The notes beneath the pieces are model-generated. The model was not told where the DNA came from. It did no database searches and saw nothing but the letters and a program-made list of their open reading frames with translations. Positions 1 to 10,109 of a stretch of 64,000 nt of DNA are shown here, in pieces. Every line of letters begins with the position of its first letter. The first letter of the stretch is position 1. Source of the DNA: Io17-Chloro-G2 sp963663135. Its GTDB lineage: Bacteria; Chloroflexota; Dehalococcoidia; Lucifugimonadales; UBA3495. The stretch lies in contig CAXXRM010000001.1 of the NCBI GenBank assembly GCA_963663135.2, positions 186,001-250,000 of the forward strand, read 5' to 3'. A program made the position numbers and the translations under genes.

Positions 1-821
1 TCGTCAAAGAAGGCGGAAATGCCCTCGGAAACATCCTTCCACAACTTGGGGTGCCCCATCGCCTGTCCGGCGTGGGTGTCGAAGCTCGCGTGCTGGGTGT
101 AGAAAATCCGGGTCCCCAGGTCTGCCAGGTACACCTGGGCGATGTCTCTGAGGTGATTGGCGATTGGCGAGCTTGGGTATTCAACCTCGGAGCTGTACAT
201 CTCCGGCGCTGCCTTGACGATGTCGGCCCCGATCATCGCCTCCATTCCGGTGGAGCGAAGGTAGTCGGTGATGGTTCCCGTGCCCACCGCCGGCGAGTAC
301 ATCTTGGCGAACAGGTCCAGCGCCCGGGCTCGTTGAGCCTGGTCGGTGATCCCGGTCAACACGCCGTAGTTGCTCAGGTCTGCGATGGCGGCCACCGGCA
401 CGCCGGACAGGGCCAGGGCCCGGGGCAGTCCGTGGCCGAAGTTGATTGCCGTCAGCACGTTTTCTTTGTTCGGGTCCAACTCCCGGGTCACCCGCCCGGC
501 CCAGCCTTCGGTTCCAACTTTGTCCGGCTCGCAGGTGTGCCAGATGTCCATGGACCGGAAGTGGGAGCGGGGGGAGTTGGCATAGCCGATTCCGTTGAGG
601 ACCGCCACCTTGCCCTGGTCAAATAGCTCCTTGACCGGTCCCATGTGGGGGTTGAAGGCCAACTGGTCGTCGATCTTGATGCACTCATCGAGCGCGTATC
701 CCACCGCCGGCCGGTTGTCCACGTAGAGTGGGTCGTTGTAGGGGATCACCGTGTTGTAGTAGTCGTTGCCCCCGGTGAGTTGCAGAACAACAATGACCGG
801 GTCTTTCTTGGTTGCCGTCAT
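1..821 (-). CDS. DUF1501 family protein, 3' end cut by window edge
   Basis: The frame is open from ATG at 819-821 to the left edge, about 273 codons. The start reads MTATKKDPVIVVLQLTGGND and closely matches the complete DUF1501 protein at 42034-43164, including the downstream stretch with SPRSHFRSMDIWHTCEPD. DUF1501 (PF07394) belongs with the alkaline-phosphatase/sulfatase-like metalloenzymes, but the reaction of this branch is unknown to me. Many members carry a Tat signal; here the SGGND-like core begins about 14 residues from the start, so no export signal is visible. It lies about 120 bp behind the DUF1800 gene on the same strand, the same order as in the second copy. An AGACA-type weak ribosome site precedes the ATG. 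Confidence 0.85.
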   Translation of the reverse strand, partial: MTATKKDPVIVVLQLTGGNDYYNTVIPYNDPLYVDNRPAVGYALDECIKIDDQLAFNPHMGPVKELFDQGKVAVLNGIGYANSPRSHFRSMDIWHTCEPDKVGTEGWAGRVTRELDPNKENVLTAINFGHGLPRALALSGVPVAAIADLSNYGVLTGITDQAQRARALDLFAKMYSPAVGTGTITDYLRSTGMEAMIGADIVKAAPEMYSSEVEYPSSPIANHLRDIAQVYLADLGTRIFYTQHASFDTHAGQAMGHPKLWKDVSEGISAFFD

Positions 822-940
822 GCTTGTCTCCTTGCTTCCAGTCTAGGGTTGCTTGGCGGGCGCCGCCCGCTGTTATCCTGGCCTGTCCTGGCCCCGCGAC
901 GATACCGCCACCGAAACCGCTTCGGGTCCTAAGAGTGTGC

Positions 941-2350
941 TTAGCCGAATTGGTACTCGGTCGTGGCTCCCACCAGGGCCAGCATCTCGCCCACCCGCGT
1001 CGCGGCGGCGCTTTCATTGCTCCAGTCCATGTTGCCGCCTTCGGTGGCGTGGTCCAACAATTGCTGGCGGGTCTCACCACTGATTTCCAGGAATCCCATG
1101 TGGTCCAGGGAGGAGTTGATCAACTCCTCGGGGGTGGAAACTCCGTCGGACTTCATGTGGCCGACGATGGACTGGACTCCGGGGTTGTTGGTGTTGGCGA
1201 CCCGGTCGGCCACGAAGTTGATACGGGCCAGCAATGAGCCGCTGTTGATCCACTCCTGCCCGGTGTACCAACCTTCCACGCTGGGCGGGTCCAGAATCGC
1301 CTGCCCCATGTAGGACGGTTGCAACCCGATGTCTTTGATTCCCGGCTCCGGGAACTTCCATGCTCCCACCATTCTCAAGGTGCCGGCCACCACTTCTGCG
1401 GGGCTCTTGACCTTGGAGTAGCGGGCGTTCTTGAAGAAATCGGAGTTGAACATAATCCGGAGCACCGCCTTCATCTCGTAGCCGGACTCCTCGAAGGCGT
1501 TGATCATGGTTTCCAGGGCGTCTTCATCCGGCGCCGGTTGAATGGTCCAGGCGGGCACCTGGACGTCATCGGCCACGAAGAAGTTATACAGATGCCGGCA
1601 GATGAATCTGGACGTGGCCGGCTGCTGGACGACGATGTCGATGATGTCCTCGCCGTTGAAGTTGCCCGTGTGTCCCAGGAAGGTCTTTTCAGTCTCGTCG
1701 TGGTCCTCTTCCCGATACTCGAACCGCCAAGGATAGCGGCCGTAGGGCTGCCGGGGCAGCTTGGGCATGATGGTCCAGCCGGTGAAGGCCCGGGAAGCCT
1801 CCCGCACGTCGACCTCGGTGTAGTTGCTGACGCCCATCGAGAATAGCTCCAGCAGCTCCCGGCCCCAGTTTTCGTTCACCGCGTCCCGGTGGTTTTCGTT
1901 GTTGTCCAGCCAGAAGATCATGGCCGGGTTCTTGGACAACTGGATCAACATGTTCCGGTAGTTGCCCAGGCCCTGCTGGCGGAACATGTCCAGCTGCTCC
2001 AGCATCTGGTCGCAGTTGTCCAGCTTGGCGTTGCCGGTTGCGAACACGTGGTGCCAGAAGAGGGACATTTTCTCTTCCAGCGGCTTGGTTGTGTTGACCA
2101 TGTGGTACATCCACCGGGAAGCCCCCAGCGTGGTGGCTCCGCCCGGCAGAAGGCTGCTGGGGTGATACCGGGTCATCATGGCAAAGGGCCCGGCCTTATC
2201 TTCGGGCCGGGTAGGGGCAAATTCAAGCAACTCTTCCACGGTGGCTTCGTAGCCTTGGGCCGCCAACTGGTGGAGTTCCTCCCGGGTAGCGCCGAATCCC
2301 GCGCGACGCATCAGGTGAGCGATTTGAGCCAGGTCTTCCTTGTTCGCCAT
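941..2350 (-). CDS. DUF1800 domain-containing protein
   Basis: 469 residues, beginning MANKEDLAQIAHLMRRAGFG, a typical DUF1800 (PF08811) N-terminus; NWGRELLELFSMGVSNYTE and SRAFTGWTI are further family signatures. The function of DUF1800 is not established; it commonly sits next to DUF1501 genes. ATG at 2350 is preceded by AAAGGAGG, a strong ribosome site. A good promoter lies upstream (2434-2462). The following DUF1501 gene is probably co-transcribed. It is a clear paralogue of the protein at 40520-41923 over its whole length. No signal peptide is visible. Confidence 0.9.
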   Translation of the reverse strand: MANKEDLAQIAHLMRRAGFGATREELHQLAAQGYEATVEELLEFAPTRPEDKAGPFAMMTRYHPSSLLPGGATTLGASRWMYHMVNTTKPLEEKMSLFWHHVFATGNAKLDNCDQMLEQLDMFRQQGLGNYRNMLIQLSKNPAMIFWLDNNENHRDAVNENWGRELLELFSMGVSNYTEVDVREASRAFTGWTIMPKLPRQPYGRYPWRFEYREEDHDETEKTFLGHTGNFNGEDIIDIVVQQPATSRFICRHLYNFFVADDVQVPAWTIQPAPDEDALETMINAFEESGYEMKAVLRIMFNSDFFKNARYSKVKSPAEVVAGTLRMVGAWKFPEPGIKDIGLQPSYMGQAILDPPSVEGWYTGQEWINSGSLLARINFVADRVANTNNPGVQSIVGHMKSDGVSTPEELINSSLDHMGFLEISGETRQQLLDHATEGGNMDWSNESAAATRVGEMLALVGATTEYQFG

Positions 2351-2433
2351 CCGCCGCCTCCTTTGTGTTGAGTGAATAGATTGGATTTGACTTGAGCATC
2401 CTTAACCAAAGGTATTCCAGAGTATTGGCTTGG

Positions 2434-2462
2434 ATGATATTGCACACAGGCGTCGCTGTCAA
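2434..2462 (-). promoter_or_regulatory. sigma-70-like promoter for DUF1800-DUF1501 unit
   Basis: On the minus strand TTGACA (2457-2462) and TATCAT (2434-2439) are separated by exactly 17 bp. The -10 ends about 85 bp before the DUF1800 ATG. The second DUF1800 unit has TTGACG-18-TATCAT in the same relative place. Confidence 0.7.
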
Positions 2463-2739
2463 CGATTTCGGCCCAAATCAGCCGACAACAATCGTTCTTA
2501 ATACTGAATATAATCAAAAAACCCGGTAGCCTCATGGGGCGTCTGCTGGCAAGGTGGAACAGCTTCAATCCACGTGACTTACCGGGGCGTTGGACCAACG
2601 GTTTAAGGACCTGACCGTGGTCTCGCCGAGACCCAATTGGGGTCAAACCCGCATCCACTACCCCTACCACTGACAGATACACGTCGATAGATACAAAAGG
2701 AATCCCCCAAGCTTGCGAGGGGCAGCATGCCCCACCTAC

Positions 2740-2965
2740 CCAACTCCCGTCTCAACGGGAATCCAGAAGCCCTTTTGTCCCCGACTCCCGTCATTCTCGC
2801 CGCAGCGGGAATCCAGAGCCCTTTCTCCCATCCAACCAGACGCGGATCCGCAGAAATGGTCCAGGTGGGACGTCGACCTGTCCACGCGGCGCGTCCTAGT
2901 CGGCATAACCGTCTTGGAGCATGATCAGGGCTCTGGATTCCCGCTGCGGCGAGAATGACGGGGGA
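2740..2965. repeat. dRS3-like REP repeats, inverted pair
   Basis: Units carry the core CCGTCATTCTCGCCGCAGCG followed by GGAATCCAGAGCCC; the unit at 2928-2964 is the reverse complement. The arms enclose a spacer with CGGCATAACCGTCTTGG (2901-2917), a motif that also appears in the repeats near 54930 and 60535. The ATTCCCGC...GCGGGAAT palindrome resembles the dRS3 repeats of Neisseria; that comparison is from memory. Confidence 0.75.
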
Positions 2966-3000
2966 CCATTGAAAGGCCCCTGCTGCCGGTCCGGTCACCG

Positions 3001-3029
3001 CCGACAAATTTTGGGTCATGGAGTATAAT
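3001..3029 (+). promoter_or_regulatory. probable sigma-70-like promoter
   Basis: CCGACA (3001-3006), a 17-bp spacer, then a perfect TATAAT (3024-3029), 38 bp before the ATG of the downstream gene. Confidence 0.55.
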
Positions 3030-3067
3030 CACCCGAGCACTTTTCACTCTCAGCATGGGAATAGGTA

Positions 3068-3844
3068 ATGAGCAAATTTATCGAGCGCATGGAGCGAATC
3101 ACCCAGGGCGGGCCCGGAGGCATAGGTTTTGGTAATGTACGGATGGAAAAAGCCCCCGGGATGGCCTTGGTTGGACATGTTTCAAAGGACCACGCCGCCG
3201 GTTTGGAGGCGGTCGCCGAGTTGGGCCTGGACGCCGTACTGCTGGCCGGCATAGGCGGCCCGGAAGACTTGAAAAACCTGGAGAATTCTCTGCCTTCGTT
3301 GCCGTGGGGCATTCATCAGCCTTCATTGAACGAGGAGGACTCCGCAGCCTATCGCGAGCAGGGGTGCGATTTGCTGGCCTTTTCCCTGGCGGACACTTCT
3401 GCCGCAGCCATCGCCTCCGACGATGTCGCCAGGGTTTTGTACACCGAAGCCGGCCTGGAAGACCGGGAACTGCGGGGGATAGCCTCTTTGCCGCTGGATG
3501 TCTTTGTGCTCCGAGTTCCCGGCCTGGGCGACACCTGGCTGTTGGAGGACCTGGCTTCAATCGCCATGGTGGGCCGCCGGGTCGACAAATTTGTCCTGGT
3601 CGAAGTTTCCAGAGCGCCTACGGCTAAAGACCTGGAAGCCCTGCGGAATGCCGGTGTCCACGGCCTGGTGGTGGACCTGGAATCCATGGGCGCCGCCGCT
3701 GTCTCCGAGTTGAAAACCGCCTGCCTTAACATGCCCCGGAAGCAGCCGGACCGCCGGGGAGGTGTCACCGCCCTCCTACCATCTTCGGTCTTCCCTTCAG
3801 GGTCCGCTCCCGAGCCGGACGAGGACGACGAAGACGACGAATGA
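3068..3844 (+). CDS. conserved hypothetical, TIM-barrel-like protein
   Basis: 258 residues starting MSKFIERMERITQGGPGGIG. The alternation of hydrophobic strands (GMALVGHV, LDAVLLAGI, CDLLAFSLA, DVFVLRV, KFVLVEV, VHGLVVDLES) with helices suggests a TIM-barrel of the phosphate-binding or dihydroorotate-dehydrogenase-like type, but I see no catalytic motif that names an enzyme. The C-terminus ends in a run of Asp and Glu (about the last 12 residues), probably disordered. Soluble, no signal or membrane segment. A good promoter lies immediately upstream, so it probably begins a transcript that may continue into the M50 protease gene 106 bp downstream. Confidence 0.75.
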   Translation: MSKFIERMERITQGGPGGIGFGNVRMEKAPGMALVGHVSKDHAAGLEAVAELGLDAVLLAGIGGPEDLKNLENSLPSLPWGIHQPSLNEEDSAAYREQGCDLLAFSLADTSAAAIASDDVARVLYTEAGLEDRELRGIASLPLDVFVLRVPGLGDTWLLEDLASIAMVGRRVDKFVLVEVSRAPTAKDLEALRNAGVHGLVVDLESMGAAAVSELKTACLNMPRKQPDRRGGVTALLPSSVFPSGSAPEPDEDDEDDE

Positions 3845-3950
3845 GGTTGTTTCGGATTAGCCGGGTCCTACACCCGCAGGGCGCTATGTCCGACGTGACT
3901 CGGCCCAGGACGTCGTCCGGTGCGACGCGCCGGGGCTGCTCGCTCTAGCC

Positions 3951-4652
3951 ATGCTGTTGGGTTCCTATCAGTTGCTCTTGGAAGACCCGGCCAGCTTCAT
4001 CAGGCTGGCGGTTCTCGTGGCCCTCGCGCTGGTGTCGGCAATTACGGTCCACGAATTCAGCCACGCCGCGGTTGCCACCGGGTTGGGAGACCAAACGGCG
4101 CGGCGTCTGGGCCGGCTGAGCCTCAATCCCAAACGTCACCTCGACCCCACGGGAACCGTCATGATGTTCGTGGTTGGTTTTGGCTGGGGCAAGCCGGTTC
4201 CGGTCGATCAGAGCCGGCTGGCTCACGGACACACCGGGATGGGGTTGGTGGCCGCTGCCGGGCCGTTGTCCAATTTGATGTTGGCTTTTCTGCTGGCCTT
4301 GCCCATCAAGCTCGGCTTGCTCGATTGGAGCGGGCTGTCCCTCAACCGCGCTGCTTATGTCATGACCGGGGGCTGGCAGCAGGGTCTGGCCGACATCCTG
4401 GGTCTGATTATCTTCTTTAACGTACTCCTGGCGGTGTTCAATCTGATTCCGCTGGCTCCCCTGGACGGGTCCAGGGTGCTGGGCGGATTGTTGCCCCGGA
4501 ACATGGCTGAAGGTTACTCCCGGCTGGAGCGTTACGGTCCGGCAATTCTGGTGGGGCTGATCCTACTGGATTACGTTTCCAACCTGGGTATCCTGTGGGG
4601 AGTGATGGGGCCGGCGGTTAGAATCCTCACCCAAGCCGCCGTCGGATACTGA
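3951..4652 (+). CDS. site-2 protease family (M50) membrane metalloprotease
   Basis: 233 residues with several hydrophobic segments. The zinc motif HEFSH is at about residues 34-38 inside the second membrane segment, and the partner motif NLIPLAPLDG at about 164-173 supplies the Asp ligand; both are diagnostic of the short YwhC/Rv-type M50 family. Such proteins cut substrates inside or near the membrane; the substrate here is unknown. Length fits the compact subfamily without a PDZ domain. The frame upstream is open for some distance, so a start a little upstream is possible; the ATG at 3951 gives a normal N-terminus. Confidence 0.9.
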   Translation: MLLGSYQLLLEDPASFIRLAVLVALALVSAITVHEFSHAAVATGLGDQTARRLGRLSLNPKRHLDPTGTVMMFVVGFGWGKPVPVDQSRLAHGHTGMGLVAAAGPLSNLMLAFLLALPIKLGLLDWSGLSLNRAAYVMTGGWQQGLADILGLIIFFNVLLAVFNLIPLAPLDGSRVLGGLLPRNMAEGYSRLERYGPAILVGLILLDYVSNLGILWGVMGPAVRILTQAAVGY

Positions 4653-5007
4653 AACCGTTTCTGATCGACCCGTCTCAGCCCAGACCCACGCAAAATCCAG
4701 GCTGCTCCCCTACCATCGTATTTGTCGCACACCCCCATCCTGGATTCTTAGCTACACATCCACTCCAGCAATAGAGGCTCCCCGACCGTCCTACTTTGCG
4801 CGCACCCTCACCCCCGGTAATTCTCGTCGCAACTGGAATCCAGGGCCCATTCCAAGCTCCAACACGGCTGTGGAACCGTGAACACGCGGGGTGGGCAAGC
4901 CGCGTCCGTAAACCACGTCATTGCTATAAGGATGGCCTATTCCCAGGTAATGCTAGAATACAGGGCAACCGCCATTGTCGCGCCAACTTTGTGTGTGAGT
5001 TGCTCCT
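4653..5007. other. intergenic region with one REP-like unit
   Basis: No gene seen. A single repeat of the dispersed family lies at about 4811-4850 and has diverged in the core (CAACTGGAATCCAGGGCCC). Confidence 0.55.
4811..4850 (+). repeat. dRS3-like REP repeat, single diverged copy
   Basis: Matches the repeat core (TTCTCGTCGCAAC...GGAATCCAG) with several substitutions. No inverted partner is seen nearby. Confidence 0.6.
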
Positions 5008-5478
5008 ATGAGCCAACACCTTGAGCCTGGTTCGGACTCCCCGGACCTCGACCTGATTCTTCCCGAAGACGGGGTCATTGACCTCACGGACCAGCTTACG
5101 GGGTACATGACCGAGATTGAGCTTGGCGGCCTGCCTGACATAATCGGCCAGGTGTTGGACGATTTCCTGGACCAGTGCGGGAGCATGCCCGAACGCCTCA
5201 CGCAAGAGGACGCTTTCGACCAGATTACCCGAAACCAGCTTTCCGTAACCCTGGCTTATCAGCTGGGGCGGCTGGAAGGACGGTCACCCCAGGTGGTGCG
5301 GGCGTTGATTCAACAAGCCATCGAGAAATGGGGCGCGCACCCAATGGCCGATTCCGCAGAAATATCCGACCAGGACCTGGCCAACCCAAAAGCCTTGGTT
5401 TATCCCCGCCTCCGCCGGTTGCGATACCAGGACACCGATGGAGAAGCCAACCATTCTGATGGAGAGGCAAACCGATGA
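5008..5478 (+). CDS. hypothetical protein
   Basis: 156 residues, acidic (MSQHLEPGSDSPDLDLILPE...), mostly helical by eye, without signal peptide or membrane segment. I recognise no domain. Its stop overlaps the start of the next gene by four bases (ATGA), so the two are surely co-translated; the job is probably connected with the amidohydrolase. The last residues contain a short internal repeat (DGEAN twice). Confidence 0.75.
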   Translation: MSQHLEPGSDSPDLDLILPEDGVIDLTDQLTGYMTEIELGGLPDIIGQVLDDFLDQCGSMPERLTQEDAFDQITRNQLSVTLAYQLGRLEGRSPQVVRALIQQAIEKWGAHPMADSAEISDQDLANPKALVYPRLRRLRYQDTDGEANHSDGEANR

Positions 5479-6656
5479 CATCCACAGCCGAGTTGTACGA
5501 CCTCGTGCTTACAGGGGGCTCCTTGCTGGACCCGGCCCAGCAAATCAATTCCCGGATGGACATTGCCTTCAAAGACGGGCTGGTGGCGGAAGTCTCGCCG
5601 CGCATCGACCCTGCGTCCACGGTCATGGCGGTGGACGTGACCGGAAAGCTGATCACTCCTGGGTTGATCGATCTGCACGGCCATTTTTACCACGGGGGCA
5701 ACGGCAGTTCGGTGCACGCCGACCGTACCTGCTTGTCGTCGGGCGTTACCACCGGCGTCGATGCGGGGAGCGCCGGATTTCTGAATTACGCCGCCATGCG
5801 GGACTATGTTTTCCCGGCCCACCGGACCCGGCTGCTGGCGTTTCTGCACATCGGGGCCGGCGGACTTACGTTAAACCGGGTTCTGGGCGGCGGCCTCCAT
5901 GACCTCCGCGTAATCGACGTGGACCAGACTGCCGACGCCATCAAGGCCAACCCGGGGTTTTTGTTCGGAGTCAAAGTCAGGATGCACGTCAACGCCGTGG
6001 CGACGTGGAACGCCCATGAGGCTATGCAAAAAGCTAGGGCCGCTGCCGATCAGGCGAACGCCAAGCTCATGGTCCACGTCAGCGGAACACCCATCCCTTT
6101 GCCGGACATCCTGGAGTTTCTGGGCCCTGGCGACATCTGCACCCACGCCTACAACGGCAACCATGAATCTATCTTGGACCAGAACGGCAGGGTTCGCCCC
6201 GAGGTCAGGGAAGCGGCCGACCGGGGAGTCATCATGGACGTGGCTCACGCCGGCGTCCACTGCGACGTCCAGGTAGTGAAAGCCGCCTTGGATCAGGACT
6301 TGCCCCCCTCCACCATCAGCACTGATATTCACATTGCGCCGCCCGAACGCACTGTTTACTTGATGAACGACCTGGTGAGCCAGTTCCACGCCCTGGGAAT
6401 GCCGCTGCCGGACGCAGTGGCCGCCAGCACCGCCAGGCCCGCAGCGGTGCTGGGTCTGGGAGGAAGCATCGGCTCCTTGGCGGCCGGCATGTGTGGTGAT
6501 GCCGCTGTTTTCGACCTGCGAGAGGGGCGGTTCGTTTGGCACGACATGGCCGGGAACAACGTGGACGGCAAAGTCCGGTTGGACACTTTCCTCACGGTCA
6601 GGGGCGGACAGGTGGCTTGGCGGGAAGGCCGGCTGATCCAAATGGGGGAATGCTGA
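5475..6656 (+). CDS. amidohydrolase/deacetylase-type metallohydrolase
   Basis: 393 residues of the dihydroorotase-like amidohydrolase superfamily. Metal ligands visible: HGH at about 68-70, the probable carboxylated Lys167 in GVKVRM, His201 in MVHVSG, His224 in THAYNG and Asp284 in STDIHI. This set matches the deacetylase family close to PRK09237 (D-Glu/ammonia-lyase-neighbour amidohydrolases), which hydrolyse N-acyl or cyclic amide bonds; the substrate cannot be told from sequence. Overlaps the preceding small gene by four bases. Cytoplasmic, normal length. Confidence 0.9.
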   Translation: MTSTAELYDLVLTGGSLLDPAQQINSRMDIAFKDGLVAEVSPRIDPASTVMAVDVTGKLITPGLIDLHGHFYHGGNGSSVHADRTCLSSGVTTGVDAGSAGFLNYAAMRDYVFPAHRTRLLAFLHIGAGGLTLNRVLGGGLHDLRVIDVDQTADAIKANPGFLFGVKVRMHVNAVATWNAHEAMQKARAAADQANAKLMVHVSGTPIPLPDILEFLGPGDICTHAYNGNHESILDQNGRVRPEVREAADRGVIMDVAHAGVHCDVQVVKAALDQDLPPSTISTDIHIAPPERTVYLMNDLVSQFHALGMPLPDAVAASTARPAAVLGLGGSIGSLAAGMCGDAAVFDLREGRFVWHDMAGNNVDGKVRLDTFLTVRGGQVAWREGRLIQMGEC

Positions 6657-6717
6657 CCCCGGCCCGGCCTGAATAAGCGCGGCCTGAATCAGTGCGGCTC
6701 GAATCGGCGTCGGGCGG

Positions 6718-7392
6718 TCACGGGACGGTGGCCGACACCATCGCCGCAGGTTCACCGTTGAGCAAAAACTCAAACTCCAGAGGACTCCCCAATGGAAACA
6801 TGTCCCGGTCCACGGCCACCATGGTCATAGGAGCCATGAGATAGGGGTATTTCCGACCTTGGGCCGACTCGTCCAACCGTAATTCCACCGTCGCCCGGGT
6901 TCCGTTAACGGTTAAGCCAACCACGGAAAGCGGGTCTCCCTGGAGAGGGCGCCAGAGGTAATAGGCAGCCAGCAGTATAGAATCAGAAAACTCGACGTTT
7001 CCCAGCGTGGCGGAAGTGCCCCGGCTCCTTCTCAGAGTGAATCCCTGGTTGAATTCGTCCAACTCCGGCTGGCCGGTGATTACAAAAGCCCTTAACTCCT
7101 GAACGAACACTCCCGGAGCGTCGTCGCCCGCCAACTCAGCCCAACCGCTGTTCACGAACCGCCAGGCCGGCGCCGCCGGTACTGCGGTCGGGGCTTCAGT
7201 CGGAGCGGCGGTCACAGCAGCCAAAGCCGTAGGCTCAACCGCTGTCGGGCCGGGGCTTTGGCCACATGCCGCCAGGACCACCACCATCAACGCTGCAGCA
7301 CAAATTCTCGATGCGGTGCGTCCCGCGCCGCCGGGACTGGGCCGGAAGTGGAACCGTATTGCAACGCCCTGTGTCCGCGCCTTCACGCCCAA
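6718..7392 (-). CDS. putative lipoprotein
   Basis: 224 residues. The N-terminus has Arg residues, a hydrophobic stretch (CAAALMVVVLAAC) and a lipobox LAAC at about residues 40-43, so a lipid anchor after signal peptidase II cleavage is likely. A Pro/Thr/Ala-rich linker follows (about 47-75), then a globular domain (WRFVNSGWAELAGDD to the end) that I do not recognise. The annotated start gives a rather long leader before the hydrophobic core; a start some codons downstream is possible. It converges with the amidohydrolase gene, 61 bp apart. Confidence 0.75.
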   Translation of the reverse strand: MGVKARTQGVAIRFHFRPSPGGAGRTASRICAAALMVVVLAACGQSPGPTAVEPTALAAVTAAPTEAPTAVPAAPAWRFVNSGWAELAGDDAPGVFVQELRAFVITGQPELDEFNQGFTLRRSRGTSATLGNVEFSDSILLAAYYLWRPLQGDPLSVVGLTVNGTRATVELRLDESAQGRKYPYLMAPMTMVAVDRDMFPLGSPLEFEFLLNGEPAAMVSATVP

Positions 7393-7950
7393 CCTAAACC
7401 GCCGAATTTCGCTTGCCCTGGAAAAGCGTACATCACCATCATACCAAAGCCAATACCAGGGCCAATACCAGACTTAGCTGGGCTGGGGGACTTTGATTAT
7501 GGCTGGAGGCACTTCCTAGTCCATTCGACACATGCTACCCGTACCGCCAATGGCCGACGTCCCTCTAATTCGAAAGCGTAGTTGGGCAGGCGACCTATCG
7601 CAGAGATTCGGTTTTCAAACGGGTCCATCCACTTTTAGAAGAAGAGGAAATCGAACTGCCGGGGTCTGACCGTAATCGACCAGTTTGATCTCATTGTGAT
7701 CGATCTGGACGCCTTTAGACGAGAACGGTAAAGTTAGATATAGCTACGAGCATGACATGACATTAGGGGCCGGGCAGTGCCACATCGCAGTCCCGCATTA
7801 CAGACCCGGGAAAGGAATCTAATATCTTGCCCTGATACCGGTTGACAGGGGCTGGGAGCATCGGTATACTGTGCCTCTGCCTTCTCCGAGTGGGAGGGCC
7901 GTTACCAAACGCACCTTAACAGTTGAATAGTGGAAGGAAGCTAGGTTTAT
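7393..7950. other. region upstream of 16S rRNA
   Basis: No protein gene is convincing. It contains the rRNA promoter (7842-7870) and an rRNA leader of about 75 bases. Confidence 0.6.
7842..7870 (+). promoter_or_regulatory. 16S rRNA promoter
   Basis: TTGACA (7842-7847), 17-bp spacer, TATACT (7865-7870); nearly consensus. The predicted transcript starts near 7877, about 75 bases ahead of the mature 16S 5' end. Confidence 0.85.
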
Positions 7951-9465
<1,515 letters not shown>

Positions 9466-9700
9466 AACGGAGAAACAGTCCGGCGTGTTGCCCCGATTAA
9501 CTTCGGTGCGGATGTCGGCCTCAACTCCCAGGTCGTTCGGTAGGCGTTCCGTTCTAAGTGTCGCCTGGTTGAGCTTTGCTCCCGGCGCCCCTCAAGGACG
9601 GTCCCCTGAGAAAACCTACCGCCTGGTCCGCCTCACGGCGGACATCACTAACCCAGAACCAACTCTTCCTTCCGCTACTCAGCCGTTAAGGCGTTCCAAG

Positions 9701-9727
9701 AAAGCCGGACTAAATGGGTCCGGCTTT
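9701..9727 (+). terminator. rho-independent terminator of 16S transcript
   Basis: AAAGCCGGAC, 7-base loop region, GTCCGGC followed by TTTTTT. A ten-base stem with a T run. A nearly identical hairpin recurs at 10507-10536. Confidence 0.9.
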
Positions 9728-9752
9728 TTTATTTGAGTTGAATTGATATCCC

Positions 9753-9758
9753 TATAAT
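9753..9758 (+). promoter_or_regulatory. -10 element before mntA-hepT
   Basis: Perfect TATAAT, 37 bp before the mntA ATG. The best -35 candidate, TTGAGT at 9733-9738, is spaced only 14 bp away. GGAGG at 9780-9784 is the ribosome site. Confidence 0.5.
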
Positions 9759-9794
9759 GAATTCCTGGCGCAGAATGTCCGGAGGCAGCGAGAC

Positions 9795-10109
9795 ATGTCA
9801 ACAATTCCACTCGGAGATCCAGCGCTGGCCGAAATCCTGGATATCCTCAGAAACCTTCTGCCTGACCTTGGGGCAGATCACGGAGTGAAGAGCCTGGGTG
9901 TCTTTGGCTCCTATGCCACAGGAGAACAAACGGTTGGAAGCGACCTTGACCTGCTAGTAGAATTCGATCAAGCGCCAACTTTGTTTGAGTTCGTAAGACT
10001 AAGGCGGAGTCTGGCCGTTAAACTGGGGATCAAGGTTGATCTCGTCATGAAATCTGCCTTAAAACCCCACATCGGAAAGCAAATCTTGAAACAAGTGGTG
10101 CCGGTGTGA
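9795..10109 (+). CDS. mntA: MntA-like nucleotidyltransferase antitoxin
   Basis: 104 residues of the minimal nucleotidyltransferase fold. The signature GS (38-39) followed by DLD (50-52) appears as GSYATGEQTVGSDLDL, and a further Asp in KVDLVM (near residue 91) gives the third acidic ligand. In characterised HepT-MntA pairs the MntA protein adds AMP to a tyrosine of the HEPN toxin and so silences it. It overlaps the HEPN gene by four bases (GTGA), as expected for such a pair. GGAGG lies 10 bases upstream of the ATG. Its place directly behind the 16S terminator is unusual. Confidence 0.9.
   Translation: MSTIPLGDPALAEILDILRNLLPDLGADHGVKSLGVFGSYATGEQTVGSDLDLLVEFDQAPTLFEFVRLRRSLAVKLGIKVDLVMKSALKPHIGKQILKQVVPV

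Larger units (their letters stand above)
2351..3067. other. intergenic region with repeats
   Basis: No credible gene. It holds the divergent promoters of the flanking genes and three REP-like units: two in one orientation near 2745-2776 and 2787-2834, and one inverted near 2928-2964. Confidence 0.6.
9466..9794. other. 16S trailer, terminator and toxin-antitoxin promoter
   Basis: Contains no tRNA or 23S. From left to right: the 16S trailer, the terminator at 9701-9726, and a TATAAT -10 at 9753-9758 serving the next operon. Confidence 0.65.
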
